Positions 47,177-62,059 of a stretch of DNA of 64,000 nt are shown in pieces. The stretch is from NCBI GenBank assembly GCA_018136815.1, contig CM030933.1, forward strand, positions 6,177,137 to 6,241,136. Direction: 5' to 3'. A model generated the notes under the pieces. That model was not told the DNA's origin, did no database searches, and saw only the letters and a list, made by a program, of their open reading frames with translations. Each line of letters begins with the position of its first letter. The stretch's first letter is position 1. A program made the position numbers and the translations under genes. The stretch comes from Isochrysis galbana. Taxonomy: Eukaryota > Haptophyta > Isochrysidales > Isochrysidaceae.

Positions 47177-50100
47177 TCAACAACTAACGTGCTCGGCTTC
47201 TTGAGCTGATCTCTGGTCCAATCCAGTTGTATCCGCATTCGGATTGGCAGCTTTCAACTCTCTCAATTCTCGCTCCTTGCGCCTTGCGCGAAGTGACGCT
47301 CCGAGCTGCTCTTCTTGCGACCGCTGTAGCTCCCGACTCAATCTCGCCATCTCTTGTTGGGCCGCCTCGATCTCTTTTTCCCACCTTCCACGAATATGAA
47401 CAGTAGAATAGGAACTTGTGCTAGCGTCGCCCCTAGGCTCATGTGGGCTTGGGACTGCTAGAACTCTAGATGCCGACTCAGATATACTCGCATCCTCAAT
47501 CGTGGCGCCGCTCCGTCGGATTGGGTCGGTGTCAGTTTGCAACGTCTCTTGCGAGGTAGACAATGATTGCCACGCTTGGCGCAGTGCCCCGGGAGCTCCA
47601 AGGTTTGGAGTTTGTGAGCGCACTGCGGCTCTATTAGCATCGGTCAGAGCGGCAGCACGCAGTATTGCTGCCTCATGTCGTGCCTCTGCCGCCGCCTGCA
47701 CGGCCTCATCACGCTGAGATAGCAATCGTGCCACATCGCGATCTCTTTCGCGCAGCTGCGCTTCAAGGCGTGCTTCTGCATCCTCCGCTGCCTCGATTGC
47801 TCGACGAGCACGCGAGGCTGCGCGCCGAGCCTCGGCCTGCGATAGCTCGAGCTCCTCATGCAATTCTTCTATTGAGACCGCATTTGCTCGAATCCGCCTG
47901 AGCTCTTCCTTGGCGCGAGCCAGTTCGGCAGCATTCGCCTGCGCCACGCTGAGCTCATCCTTTATTCGATCAAGCTCCACGGACTGAAGCCTCGCCCGCC
48001 TGAGCTCCTCTTTCATGCGAGCAACCTCTTCCGCCTCGATCGTCAACGAGGTTGCTGCCTCTTTAGCTCGTTCAATCTCCGCAGCACGTGCCTGGGCCTG
48101 CCTGAGAGCCTCCTTGACCTGAATCAACTCCTCTGAGGCTAGCCTTGCCAATCGGAGCTCATCTTTCACCTTGTCCAACTCTCCCAGCGCCAAACTGAGC
48201 TTCTCTTTGACTGGCTTAATTCCTTCTTCTGCCTTTGTGCGCGCTAAGTGATGGTCCTCGGCCACCCGCTTCAGCTCGGCCAATTGGACCTGAGCCATTC
48301 TCAGGTCTTCCCGTGCGCGCGGCAATTCAGCAGCTTCCGCTTGGGCCAATTTGAGCTTGCTAGTAAGCCGCTGCACCTCCGCCGATTCTATGCCCTCAAG
48401 ACTGAGCCTGGGCTTTTTATAATCTTCCAAGACGGCGCCGCACCTTTCTCCAACGTTTCCCACATCTTCCAAGCTCCTGAGTATTTCAACGTCCTCCTTG
48501 TCCTTAGCAACAATCATTGATCCTGCTAACACTGTGTCGGCTGAGAGCTTGCGCTGTGCCTTGCTCTTGTGCACGGCATCGGCCACAGGTGCATCGAAGC
48601 TTCCTGAGCTTGGCTCGGCTTTGGCTTGGGGTGGTGGGGAGTGTGAACCAAGGATGGTGCCAACAGCACGTTTTGACCGCGTGACCGAGTCTATTGCCAT
48701 GTCTGATGATGCGCAAGTGCCCTTCACCATCTCCGCTTCGAATTGCGCTGCCCAAATAGCAAGCTGATCTTGAATTTGCTCAGGGGACGGCTGCTCCCGC
48801 GAGGTGGTTCCGTGGCGACCCACCCGACCATCATCATCTTTTGCGACCATTGATCTTCTTTCGGGCGAAAGTGCTGTAGCCGAATCGGTATCATCCACGC
48901 TAGATGAGGGCCGAGACTTGGCACGTGGGGTGCTCGGGGCCTCCAGAGTGCCTCGCCGTTGTGGTGAGCTACTTGGCGATGGACAGGGCACTGAACGGCA
49001 AGCCGAGGTCAAGTCGAGCACCGCTCCCGGTGTAGATGTGATTTGAGAAGAAGTTTGGGCCCGAATTCGTGTAGGACCCTCGACTTCTCGGGACAAGGCG
49101 CTGGGACCGGACGTTTGAGGCGCCGGGGCGACGGATGGTGTCGGCAATTGATCTCTTGGGACTGGCTCGTCCGTGGAATCGCAGAGTATATTCGCATCCT
49201 CATGAGAGACGGCTAGACGTGCAGTCTGGGTGGGTTGCAGCGGCTCTACCGGGTCAGCACAAGCTCTTGTTACGGAGCTCCTAGCGCTGCAACGCGGTGA
49301 TGTGTTTGCGAAAGAAGTGATGGCCATCGGCGCTAACGAGGGCTCAACGTTCTTGCCCAAGACTTCAGCTGAAATAAAAGGCCGTGGCTTTGTGAGCACT
49401 GACCCATCCAGCAAGACGTCGTATGATGCGAAGGATTGCGGTGTCGGCAGTCCTGGGCGTGGTGGCGACCGACTGAATTCGTGCCGATCAGTCGAGGGTG
49501 CATGGCGTTCAGTGCACTCACCGGAGCCCTCTCTGCGTGCTGCGCCAACGGAGCCGTGGGCAGGCGGGTGAGCAAAGATCTTGGAGGACACACAAACACA
49601 AGCCGGGGATTCGTCGCGAGCGCGAGGGGCAGTAACAGTTGTGCTCTCATCGGCCTCGAGAAGAGACACCGCTGTGTCGGCCGATAGACTGAAACTCCCA
49701 TCAGCCAGGGCCAAAGTATCGGAAACTGGAGGGGTGCCTGGCAAGTCGGGCTGCTTGAAAGTGCTCATGGCGGCTGCCTGCGATGAAGAGTCCTTTCCAC
49801 CAAATGCTTGGTACTGCTTTTCACGAGTTGAGGAATCTTGGGGTGAGCTTGGACGTCCACCACTAATCGCGAGTCGGAGCTGTCGCGTGCCCGGTGCTGG
49901 GAGACGGGAAGCGGGAGGCTGGGAGACATGAAGCTGAGAGCATCGGAGTCTGGTAGACGTCTCTTGCCCAGGTCGAATGCCCTGACGCGTGATTGGTCGT
50001 GATGGCGATGGGCGTGCTTGCTTGGCTGCGTGTTGCGGCACATCGTATCCCGTGCTAGCGCGTCGTGGGGGACGAGGGGCGGCAATTTGTCGAGGCGGAC

Positions 50101-51966
50101 ATGAAGGTACAGCAGATTGACGACGCGCACGAGACATAGAAGAAGCCGGCGGAGCTCGGCTTGGCGCCTGCCGAGCTCCTCCCTGAGATGGCTGTGGTGA
50201 TGCTGATGGCGGCGATGGACGAGGGGATGGTGGTGTCTTGCAAGGCGACTGCAGCACAGGCTCGTCCGGCATTGGAGAGCTCTCGAGGGCGTCCGTGGCG
50301 GCTGAAGGCGTCGGAGGCCCGGTATCCAACGCGGCTTTGATTGAAGGTTCCGAGATTGTCGTCAGTGTCTTGAGCCCTTCCAGATCAAGTGGAAGTGGCT
50401 CCCCCTGGTACCTCTCTGCCGCCTCTTGCCGTCGGGATTTCTCAGCTGCGACTCGTTTCTCAGCCGATCTGCGCCTCGCTGCCTCTCGCGCTAGCCTGGC
50501 CAACTCCTTTCGTCGCTCAGCCTCCCGCCGCTCCATTTCGGACCTCTCCTCAGTCGGGTCGTACCCAAACGAGTACCGACGATCGGCGAGCGTCGGGTCG
50601 GGTGATGGACGCACCCTCGAGGCACCCCATGCGATGAGTCGATCAGCCGCGGACTTCCCATCATGGGCACGTGAGGCAAGCAGTTTTCGTGAGCCCTCGG
50701 ACAATTCTGGCGCATGGGTGGCTGGAGCTAGGCTTGCTAGTGTTGACTCGCGCACGCGACCTACAGGCTCTCTCAGCCGCACCTCTAGCGGCAGCATCGG
50801 GCCCTTTGCGTTAAGAATCCGCTCGGATTCTGGATTGACCTTCGGGCGATGGTCGGGCTCCTCAAACTTTGGAGCTGTGTGAGCGCGAGCGAGCAGCCGT
50901 TCCTCAACGGGCAGCGAGCGATCGGTGGCGCGCATGGCCATGCGCTCCGAATTGAGATTGATCTCGGGCATGTGGCTGGCCTCCATCGGTGTGGCCGAGA
51001 GCTGGCTCTCACGCATAGAGTTGCGTGCACCTAGACGCTCGTAGACCGGTGCTGAGGCATCCGCGCCTATGCGCTCGTATGCACGATGGGCAAGTGCTCG
51101 GGATTGCTCATTGATCGTCGGCTGGTGTGGATCCTCAGCATCGACGGGGACAGCAGAGCGCGCCAGCGCAAGTCTCTCAAGCCCTTCCGCGTACAGGCGC
51201 TCTGAGATGGGCGCGTCGCGGCCAGGGAGTTCGGCAGCTATCCGTCGCGTCACATCTGAGAGTGGAAGCTGGCTTGCAAGCGTGCGTGCCATCGCCTCCT
51301 CGTGCATGCGCTGTGCAGCCTGCCTCTCGGCGGCCGTCTTTGCCGAGGCATATAGACGGTTGGCGCAGTCCCCCGCCCTCTCACGCATCAGCTCAGCCGA
51401 GACGTCATTGATCTCAGGAGCACCCCTCCTGCCTGTCTGGTCTGCCTGCTCCCTTTCGAGATCCGCCTCGGCGGAGGCGCGTTGTCGCCGCTCGATGCGC
51501 TCCCTCCCGGCCTCGAGCAGCCGATCCTCAATCGCCCCTCGGCCGGCCGTGCGCTCAGCGGTCAGCTGGCGCGAGCGCTCATTGATGATGGGATGATGGG
51601 CCATGGGGCTAGCACACCGAGCATTCTCCTTGTCCTGGCCGCGCGCGCTGGTAGAGTGTTGCCTGGCGGGGCGGCAGGTGTGTGGTGGCCCCGACGAGTC
51701 GTGCGAGCCCCACGGCTCGAGCGAGCGGTCCATGGCGAGCTGCTCGTTGCGCGGGTGGTTGGAGGCATACCCATCAAGCTGGTTCAGCAGCCCCTTGGCT
51801 GCCTGCTCGAGCGCCTCGTCGGGCCCGTCGCGGAAGGCGGAGAGCGCCAGCGCATAGTCGTCCATCGCGGACGGCGCCGACGCCTTGTTTTTGAACTCGA
51901 CCACCTCCCGGGGGGCCCTCGAGAGTAGTACGGCGGTGTTCCCTCGGTATCCGCCGCATCGGCCAT
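47177..51966 (-). CDS. Large repeat and coiled-coil protein (~1590 residues)
   Basis: A single frame is open from 51904 to the stop at 47177. The natural ATG is probably 51966 (MADAADTEGTPPYYSRG), joined by one missing base in a C/G run near 51912 to APREVVEFKNKASAPSAMDD. Otherwise the first in-frame ATG is at 51862. The first ~430 residues hold at least six ~60-residue repeats with a P-x-[IL]-[NS]-x2-S-x2-[LM] core (PEINDVSAELMRERA, PTINEQSRALAHRAY, PEINLNSERMAMRA) followed by ERLYA-type segments. Such repeats are typical of cytoskeletal or flagellar proteins of protists. A Ser/Pro-rich middle and a ~450-residue coiled coil with AELARAKEELRR-type units complete it. Function is inferred only as structural. 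Confidence 0.75.
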
Positions 51967-51970
51967 GATG

Positions 51971-51995
51971 CCCCCCCCCCCCCCCCCCCCCCCCC
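51971..51995. repeat. C25 homopolymer next to a start codon
   Basis: A run of 25 C lies 4 bp upstream (as G25 in the transcript) of the ATG at 51966. It is either part of the 5' leader, where it could form G-quadruplexes, or an assembly-sensitive tract. Confidence 0.9.
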
Positions 51996-52482
51996 AGGGC
52001 CCCTACAAGCCGTGGATATAAATAATACTACTAACAGTACACATAACGCGTCATGTAGTCATGATGTAATTTAAATTAATGTTATATCCTTGCCAACCCC
52101 ACTAGCTAATTGGACACAACTTTTCAGCCCCGGACTCCCGCCATGCCTGACGAGCCAGGTGTCCGCGTGGTACCAGGGGGAGAGGGCATTGCCCCCCCCT
52201 CGGTATTTGTCCTCCCCCCAGTGCATGCACCGGCCCTGCGCACCCCAGCACACCCTCTCCTCGAGGCCACGCTGGGGGAAAACCCCTTTCGGGTAAAACA
52301 ACGCAGGGGGGGGGGGGCACTCGTGAGTTTAGGGGTCCAGAGCACTAATCTCCCTCGCCCGAGCGAGTGGCCCCGGCGAGCCGCGGCCCTTCCCTCCTGG
52401 CTCTGGCAGCCCGCATCTTCTTTTACCTAAACAGGGCAAGAAGATACGTTAGCACCGGAGGGGGGAGCTGCGCCTGGGTGAC
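51996..52482. other. Intergenic DNA
   Basis: G/C-rich DNA with G9 and C-run stretches. The open frames are biased and opposing. Nothing is supported. Confidence 0.4.
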
Positions 52483-53300
52483 CTAGATGGTCGTGATAAA
52501 CTCGGAGGTAGCAATCTCGCAGAGATTCCGGAATGTATAGACGAAGGTGGTTCTCTGCCTCGCCGTGGGAGCGGTAGTAAAGCAAATCTTCTTGAAGACA
52601 GAAACGAGAATTCTTACTGGATGGCTCATCGCGATTTCGAGGCGACTCGGCCGCGGTCGGCGAACTATTTTCCGGCGAGCACGACGAGAGTTCAGGAAGA
52701 ATGGACTGAGCAACCTCGTCTGCGGCGAGTGCTTGGCGTAGCTCGTCGTTGTCCGGCGTGCCGACATCGAGGTACGACCGGACGATAGACTCCGAGGAAT
52801 CAGAGGATTGGCGGTCCTGGCGCTCACGAGCTAACTAGCGGCGGGCCGTGAGAGAAGAAGGGGTAACAGCCGCGACAACATCGGCGCCGGTCTCTGAGGG
52901 GGAAGGAGATGGATCATGTTCCGGCTCGAGCGCTACTAGGCGAGATAAGCCGTCGGCGTCCCAATGGGTAACACCTGGTTTATGAATCACATCGAAGCGA
53001 CGAGAACGCGAGGAGCACGAAAGCCCGAGGCTTGGCGTTCTTGTACTTGTTGATTGATCTTCGCCAACTCGGTACACAGCTCGTCGAAGTGTTGGGGTAG
53101 AGCCGCAGCTGGCAAACTCTGTCTGGATGCAGGCCGAGAGGCCGAGAAGGCCGTCCTCTCACGCATCACGGACCTCGTCACTCGTCACCCAGGATGAGGC
53201 AAGGGACCTGGTCGCCTGTCAGCAGAACGACATTGACACCATCCACAGGATCGAGGACGTGGAGAAGGAAAAGAAGACGAAGAAGATGAAGATTTGAGTG
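52483..53300 (-). pseudogene. Ty3/gypsy polyprotein fragment (RNase H to pre-integrase)
   Basis: The minus strand gives FDVIHKPGVTHWDADGLSRL near 52990-52930, the end of the RNase H domain of Ty3/gypsy pol. Further on, near 52780, SIVRSYLDVGTPDNDELRQA corresponds to SINLSYLDVGTPNAEALKEA at 59.62 kb. Several frame changes and missing segments mark it as decayed. LTRs were not found. Confidence 0.7.
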
Positions 53301-53649
53301 AGGCTGCCTTATATGTGTCGCATTCATCCTAGATGATGCGATTTCCAGGCTCTTATTTCCAGGTCGTTTGCCGTGCGGCCACACGGTGAAGCTCAGGTAC
53401 TTCTAGGTTGGTGGGGTTCGTCCCTAGCGGTCTAGAATTCGAGTTCTCGTTTCGTTCCGTCTAGCCTGTTTGTCAGGTCTAGATTCCAGGTTTCCTCCTT
53501 TCGGGCAATCTTGACCCAAAGGAGCCAGGTCGCCTGTTGCTCGCTGCGCGCTTGTCTCAGGCTCTCAGGTTACCTTGTGAAGGCTTGTTTAGCTTCTTGC
53601 AAGGCTTGTCGTTTCTTGTTGGGTTCCGGTTCTTTCTTGGGACTTGCTA

Positions 53650-54599
53650 CAATCTATCTGAGCATTAGTACCACTACTCTCACTAGCCCGGTACTAACAC
53701 GACAGCCCTCAGCGCACCTGCCCGTACACCTGCCCGGTACTAACACGTGCTGTTGTCACAGATACATACTACTATGTACTATGCACCCCTCCACATCTCC
53801 CCCCTCGCATGCCCCCGGCTCCCATTCCAACTCCCCACAAGTTAAAATGGGGGAAAACCCATTGAGGCGGACCGGTCGACGCCGGCCGACTCTCCGGGAA
53901 AAAAAAAAGCACCGGGGGGGGGGGAGGAACCTCTCGTCAAAAAAGAAGAACGGCCCTTACAGCTCTCGCCGCGAGCTGTCCTCGAGAAATAAAAGACTGC
54001 GCCTCGAGATACCTGCCACAGTGGTTCCCGTAGGCGTCTTGAGTCTCTCCCTCCTCCTCTTCCTCCTGTCGCCAGCCGCCCCCCTCCGCCCATTTGCTAA
54101 CGCAAATGGGTCTCGTTTCTCACCACACTCCATCGGGGGGGTGCAAATCCCCCCCTCTCCCTCGTTCCATTCTCTTCCGCCCCGGTCCCTGCGGCGCGTC
54201 GCCATGCGGCGCGCCATGGCCTGCTCTCAGAGGTCCTTCAGGGGCGCCCAGAGGACCAGCAGGGGCAGCTCAGGGGGCAGTGGAGGCTGGGGCTCAGCCC
54301 CTGGCCCCCCCTGCCTCTCCCTCGCTCGCCTCGCTGGCCTTGGGTGCAGCCCTGAGGCCCCTGTCTGCCTGGCGACCAGGGATGGGGGGGGGAGTCAGTA
54401 CGAGAGCAGGCCCATGCGGGCCTGGGAGTGCGGCTCGCGACCCGCGCCCACTAGGGGTCTGGGCTGAATTGATGAGTGCCCTGCCCCTGCCAGAGGGCAG
54501 GGGCTGGGGTTGAATGTACGGGCCCACCCCGGGGGGTGTCCGCGATGGAGAGAGGGGGGCGCGAGGCCCCCATTGACCCCCACTTATAAAAGTAGGTTG
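53650..54599 (-). mobile_element. 950-bp retroelement with leader hairpin and 17-bp target duplication
   Basis: TTTCTTGGGACTTGCTA flanks it exactly (53633-53649 and 54600-54616). The 5' end on the minus strand is CAACCTACTTTTATAAGTGG, a 7-bp stem (one G-U) with TTAT loop, followed by an ATG opening MGASRPPLSIADTPRG, the same start as the copy at 8345. The body then differs completely from that copy: a G/C-rich part shared with 30.48-30.76 kb and a part shared with 3.93-4.10 kb. The 3' end (GGTACTAATGCTCAG) lacks a long poly(A). It is complete, short and non-autonomous. Confidence 0.8.
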
Positions 54600-54616
54600 T
54601 TTCTTGGGACTTGCTA

Positions 54617-56449
54617 ACTTTCGTTGTCGTCCAGGCCTGTTCTTTGTAGGTTCTGCTTGGCCTGGTTAGGGTTTCGTTGCCTTCCCGCGTTTGGCGTTCG
54701 CGTTGGCGTTCGGAAATTTCCTCTCACATTCCCTAGGTCCGCTACCCTTGGCTTGTAGGTCCTTGCTTCTTTCTTCTCGGTCAAGGTGTTTGGCGAGCGA
54801 GTCGGTTGCTCTATCCGCTCGAGATTTGAGGTTTAATTTGCCATCTCCCCTTGGAGATCAATGTAGGTTCGCTTCCTAGGTGAGGGAATCTTTCCCCTTG
54901 ATGCAAGTTACATGCACGCCCTTGGCCCCTTTGGTGTTTCTTCCCCTTGGTTGCTACTCAGGGTTGTTCGTTAGAAGCGTCTAGAGGGTTCACGCTCAAC
55001 GGCAAGATTTCTTCGGTCGCAAGGATATCTAGTTGCGATCTGTATCCGAAGTGATCGCCGCGGTCGCGCGACATGACGCTCCCCTTCGGACTCTCCGCTA
55101 CGTGGGAAGTTACAAGGGAGACACGCTCCGGCCGTCGCTGCGGAGTCTCTCTCTCTCTCTCGCTCTCTCGCTCCGTCTCTCGCGACATGTTTGAGTTATC
55201 GGTGATTTGGGGTCTCGGTTGCTTGATTGATGTTTTGCTTGGTTTGGGTGAATGATTCTGGTGTGTTCGTGAGTGGGTGTATCCTGTTGTTCTCAGGTTC
55301 GTTGTCCGTCGTTGTTCGCTGCGTCGCTGCACTCTAGCAGCCGAGGCTCCCTCCCTGAGGGAAGAGTTCTTTGTAGGTCTAACAATCTCTTACAACCTAA
55401 CACTCTAGGGCCGCTAGGAGCGCCTCGCCGCCCCACAGCCCTTCGTTCGCCGTTCGTTCCCAGTCCAGACACCCAGAAGGGGATGCCCGACCCCATCCAG
55501 AATTTCATTCACCCGATTCCCGGCGGGGAGGAGGGCCAGAGCGCCGCGCTAACCGCCGGTGCCGCTCGCGACGGAGTGGCTCAGAGCCCTCCGGCTCCGC
55601 TCGACTCGACAATATGCCTGACGGGTTTTATGAAAGGCACGTTCCGAAGGCGCGCGGCGCGATGTGCGATGTGTTCATCGTAGATATTAAAAGTCAGCAA
55701 TAGGGTCTGTGAATATTGTTGTATAAATGACTATGGACATTTGATGGCTCCATTCGATTGATGTCCCATAATTGACGGAACGATACCTGACGCGGAGACC
55801 TTGGAGTCCAGACTGGATCCTGGCACAGCCCTGGGGCCTGCGTGCGGTAGTGTTCGAATGAATGGTAACATTGATACAAATGGGCATCCCCCACGTTCCA
55901 CAAGCTCAGGACGAGAAGGTGGGGAGTGGGGAGAGGAATGGGGACCATCGATGGAAACAACAAAAGACAAAAGGGCAAACGGGGGGCGATCGATGGAACG
56001 GGAGGCAACGAAGGGGGGAGCGGGAAGGGGAGTGCCGGTGGAGGCAAGAGCGATGGCAGCGGTGACCCAGTGGAGGGAGTGTCTCTAGTAGCGTAGCGGA
56101 CGCATTCAAAAATGTTTTTTAAGGCTCATCCTGAGCAAATGTCTTGACACGGCGGGCTTCGCTTTCAGCTTGCGAAACGCGGCCCCTTATCCACAAGAAC
56201 AATCGAAGCCGTAATGGCGTGCACACGATCGAAAACACAGCTTTGACCCGGTAGTCGCCAGTGGGCCATGTTGGCCAAGCCCGAAAATCTAAGTGCTCTA
56301 CGCTCGATAGCAAATGACGTCGCTCAATCTCCTGACTCAAGTCGCCCACGCACACAGGCGATGGTCCTTGGATGCCGGGAACGCCGCGCGCAAACAATCC
56401 CGTGCATGACGCTCACCCCAGCACGTTTGTACACAAGGACAAATTCGGC
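54617..56449. other. Intergenic, repeat-like DNA
   Basis: T/G-rich sequence with GGTTAGGGTTTCGTTG-like segments and a (CT)n run at 55147-55175. 55273-55683 has an open frame with MPDPIQNFIHPIPGGEEGQ near 55481 that could be a fragment of a retroelement gag, but evidence is weak. No gene is supported up to the NKAP stop. Confidence 0.4.
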
Positions 56450-59499
<3,050 letters not shown>

Positions 59500-61367
59500 C
59501 GGATTGGAGGTAACGGATGGAACAGGAGGGACCGAACGGGACGGAAGGTAGGCGGCGGAAGGCGCATCCAGTCTGCAGGCCGACGAACGGTCGTCCAGGT
59601 TGTCCTCTACGACCAGGGATTCCATCAACCTCTCCTACCTCGACGTCGGTACACCCAACGCCGAGGCGCTCAAGGAGGCACAGGCCGAGGACCCCGACTG
59701 CCACGACCTCATTCACTTCCTCTCCTCGTCTCCCCACAACCCCAATCTCGATCACCATCGTTTGCGCTGGCTCAGTCGCGAATCTTCGCGATGCCTGTTG
59801 CGATCTGGACTACTCTACCGGCGAGTGCCGACGAGAGATGGCGAGAAGCTCTGCCTCTACGTGCCGAAGACGATGCGCCGCGCCTACCTCGAAGCCTTTC
59901 ACGACCACTTGTGCCACCTCGGCGACAACCGAATGGCGCGCCTTCTACGAGACCGATATTGTTGGCCTGGCATGAACGCAGACGTCTGTGCGCACGTTCG
60001 CCAATGTCACGAGTGCACCTTAGCTAAGCCTCCCTTCCGCTACCTCGCAGACCCAAAGGGACCGCAGCAGGTCGGCGCCTATCCGTTCGACATCGTCTTC
60101 TGCGACGTCGTCTCGATGGCTCCTACGCACGACTTCATCAAGGGCTCTCGAGGCTTCGACAAGCTCCTCGTTTTCGTAGACTCGCTCACTCGTTGGATCG
60201 AGGCGGCCCCTCACAACGGCGACCCCTCGAGTGCCGACGCTCTTCACGCCTTCATGTCGTACGTCGTTTCTCGGCACGGAGTACCAAGGCAACTTCGCTC
60301 GGACTCTGGCAGCAACCTCGCTAGTCAACTTACCTCGGTCATCCTCGAGCGCACCGGCACCGACCTACGGCCGAGCACACCTCATCATCACGAGAGCGTG
60401 GGCCTGGTGGAACGAGCTCAGCAGACCTTGATCAACATGGCTCGCGCTACCGATGAAGGCGGCGGTCATTGGGTCGATCATCTCCCGTTCTTTCTAATGA
60501 GCATGCGCGCTTCCGCCAATCGCATCACCCGCATGTCGCCTGCTGCCTTGCTCTACGGCCGTGAGCTTCGCCTGCCTGCACAGCTTTCTGATCCACCTGA
60601 CACTGGTCCACCTCCCGAGTTACCTCAGGAAATTCGCTCGTACGCTTGGAAAATGCATTGTCGTTTAAAGGCGGCGTGGGCCGCAGCTTATGATGCAACT
60701 TTAGAATCTCAAGCCGACGCACTAGCCGACACGCTACGTACGCACTCACTCTCCCCCCATCCAATTCGCTCCAGGTGACAGGGTGGTTCGCAAGATTCAA
60801 GGACACCGCAACAAGCTCCTCTACCACTATAGTGGACCCTACCGCATTGCTGAGGCGCTTGGCGCTGGCCGCTACCGACTACGCGACCAAGAAAATCGCC
60901 TCCTCTCTGAGGAGGTGCATGTGACTAACCTCCGTCCCTACTACTATACCCTCACAGATGAAGATCCTGTCCAAACAGATGAGTATCTCGTTGATTCCCT
61001 CCTTGACCGCAAGGGTCGAGGCGATTCAAGGCAGTATCTCGTCAGATGGCGTGGCTACGCGAAAGCTGCGGCCACATGGGAGCCGCTAGCCGAACTGCTT
61101 CGCCGCTGCGAGTCGCTCGTCACCGCCTATGATGATGCTCACCCCTTCCCGCCTCTTCGTAAGCCTCAGATGAGAAAGCGGGCTGCAGAATTACAATCTC
61201 AGACCGCCTCAACTCCACCGACGTCGCACGCGATCGAAGCTCCCGTGGGATCCGAGACCACCGGCTCGGATCATCAGGCCCCGCGTGTTTTCCTGGGTGT
61301 CGTTGTCCGTCGTCCTATCGTCAGTCGTCATCCGTCGCTCTCGCTCTCGTCGCTCTCGCTCTCGTAA
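59500..61367 (+). mobile_element. Ty3/gypsy chromovirus pol fragment (integrase and chromodomain)
   Basis: The frame from ~59570 to 60778 encodes the HHCC zinc finger (FHDHLCHLGDNRMARLL, then VCAHVRQCHECTLAK), the integrase core with Asp (IVFCDVVSMAP), Asp (LRSDSGSNLASQL) and Glu (HHHESVGLVERAQQTL), and the GPY/F-like region RLKAAWAAAYDATLE. A one-base shift in the C-run near 60755 leads to the next frame, which has APGDRVVRKIQGHRNKLLYH, YSGPYRIAEALGAGRYRL and a C-terminal chromodomain (DEYLVDSLLDRKGRGDSRQY, LVRWRGYAKAAATWEP). Protease, reverse transcriptase and LTRs are absent, so this is a partial copy inserted in the preceding gene. Confidence 0.85.
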
Positions 61368-62059
61368 CACTCGTACCCTACAATCTCTCCTTCCCTCGCC
61401 AGCCCCTGCCATCACAGCCCTCCTCTCATTCACCCTCGCCTCTCGCCGCTCGCTCGATGTCGCTCTCGCCGCCGTCCTCGCCCTCGCTCAAGCCCGCCTG
61501 CCCGCCTTCCTCTGCTGACGGGCCTCAGCCCGTCAGCGTCTCCGATGTCGTCTCTTCAGCCGCGCCTGCCGCCGGCTTGCCACCCTCCTCATTGCCCTCA
61601 GGCCCTATGGGCCACTTCAATTCGTCACCGCCGTGCGCTGGAACCTCGTCGAAGTCTGCGACCATTCGCCCCGCATGCGCGCTAACGCGCCGCCGCGAGG
61701 GGTGCATGTCGGCCGGAAGGAGGCTAAAATCTTCGCCGCGCGCTCGTCGATGACGCCAGCCTTCAGCATAAGGTTGGCGATCTCGGCCATGACCGCCTCG
61801 TAGGAGTCCGCCTGCGCCTTGGCTGTCTTGCCCTGCAGCGCCTTCAGGCTGAGCGCGCGAGCGCGCGGACCTCGAGTTTTCCGTCGACGCGTCGAGCCAC
61901 GACGTCGCCAATGTAGTCGATCTGCTTGGACTCCGCGCCATCGCCGGCATGGCAGAGGCTCGTCTCCTCCGACTCCATGTGCTCCAGTATGAACTCGCCG
62001 ACCCTAAACAAATGCCTTTGGGGCTGCTGCCCGAGCGTTCCTCCGTCGAGCATGAACAA
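61368..62059 (-). other. Uncertain region with opposing open frames
   Basis: The minus strand reads FRVGEFILEHMESEETSLCH and ESKQIDYIGDVVARRVDGKL from 62059 to 61850. After a frame change in a CG repeat it reads SLKALQGKTAKAQADSYEAV and MAEIANLMLKAGVIDERAAK down to 61607. This looks protein-like, but the plus strand is also open from 61856 and continues as the long ORF below. Only one can be the main coding strand here. The minus-strand family is not recognised. Confidence 0.3.

Noticed and set aside
50238-50882. Several plus-strand frames within 47-52 kb
   Set aside because: They are antisense to a single 4.7-kb frame with clear repeats and coiled coil; Ser/Arg/Ala-biased composition marks them as shadows.
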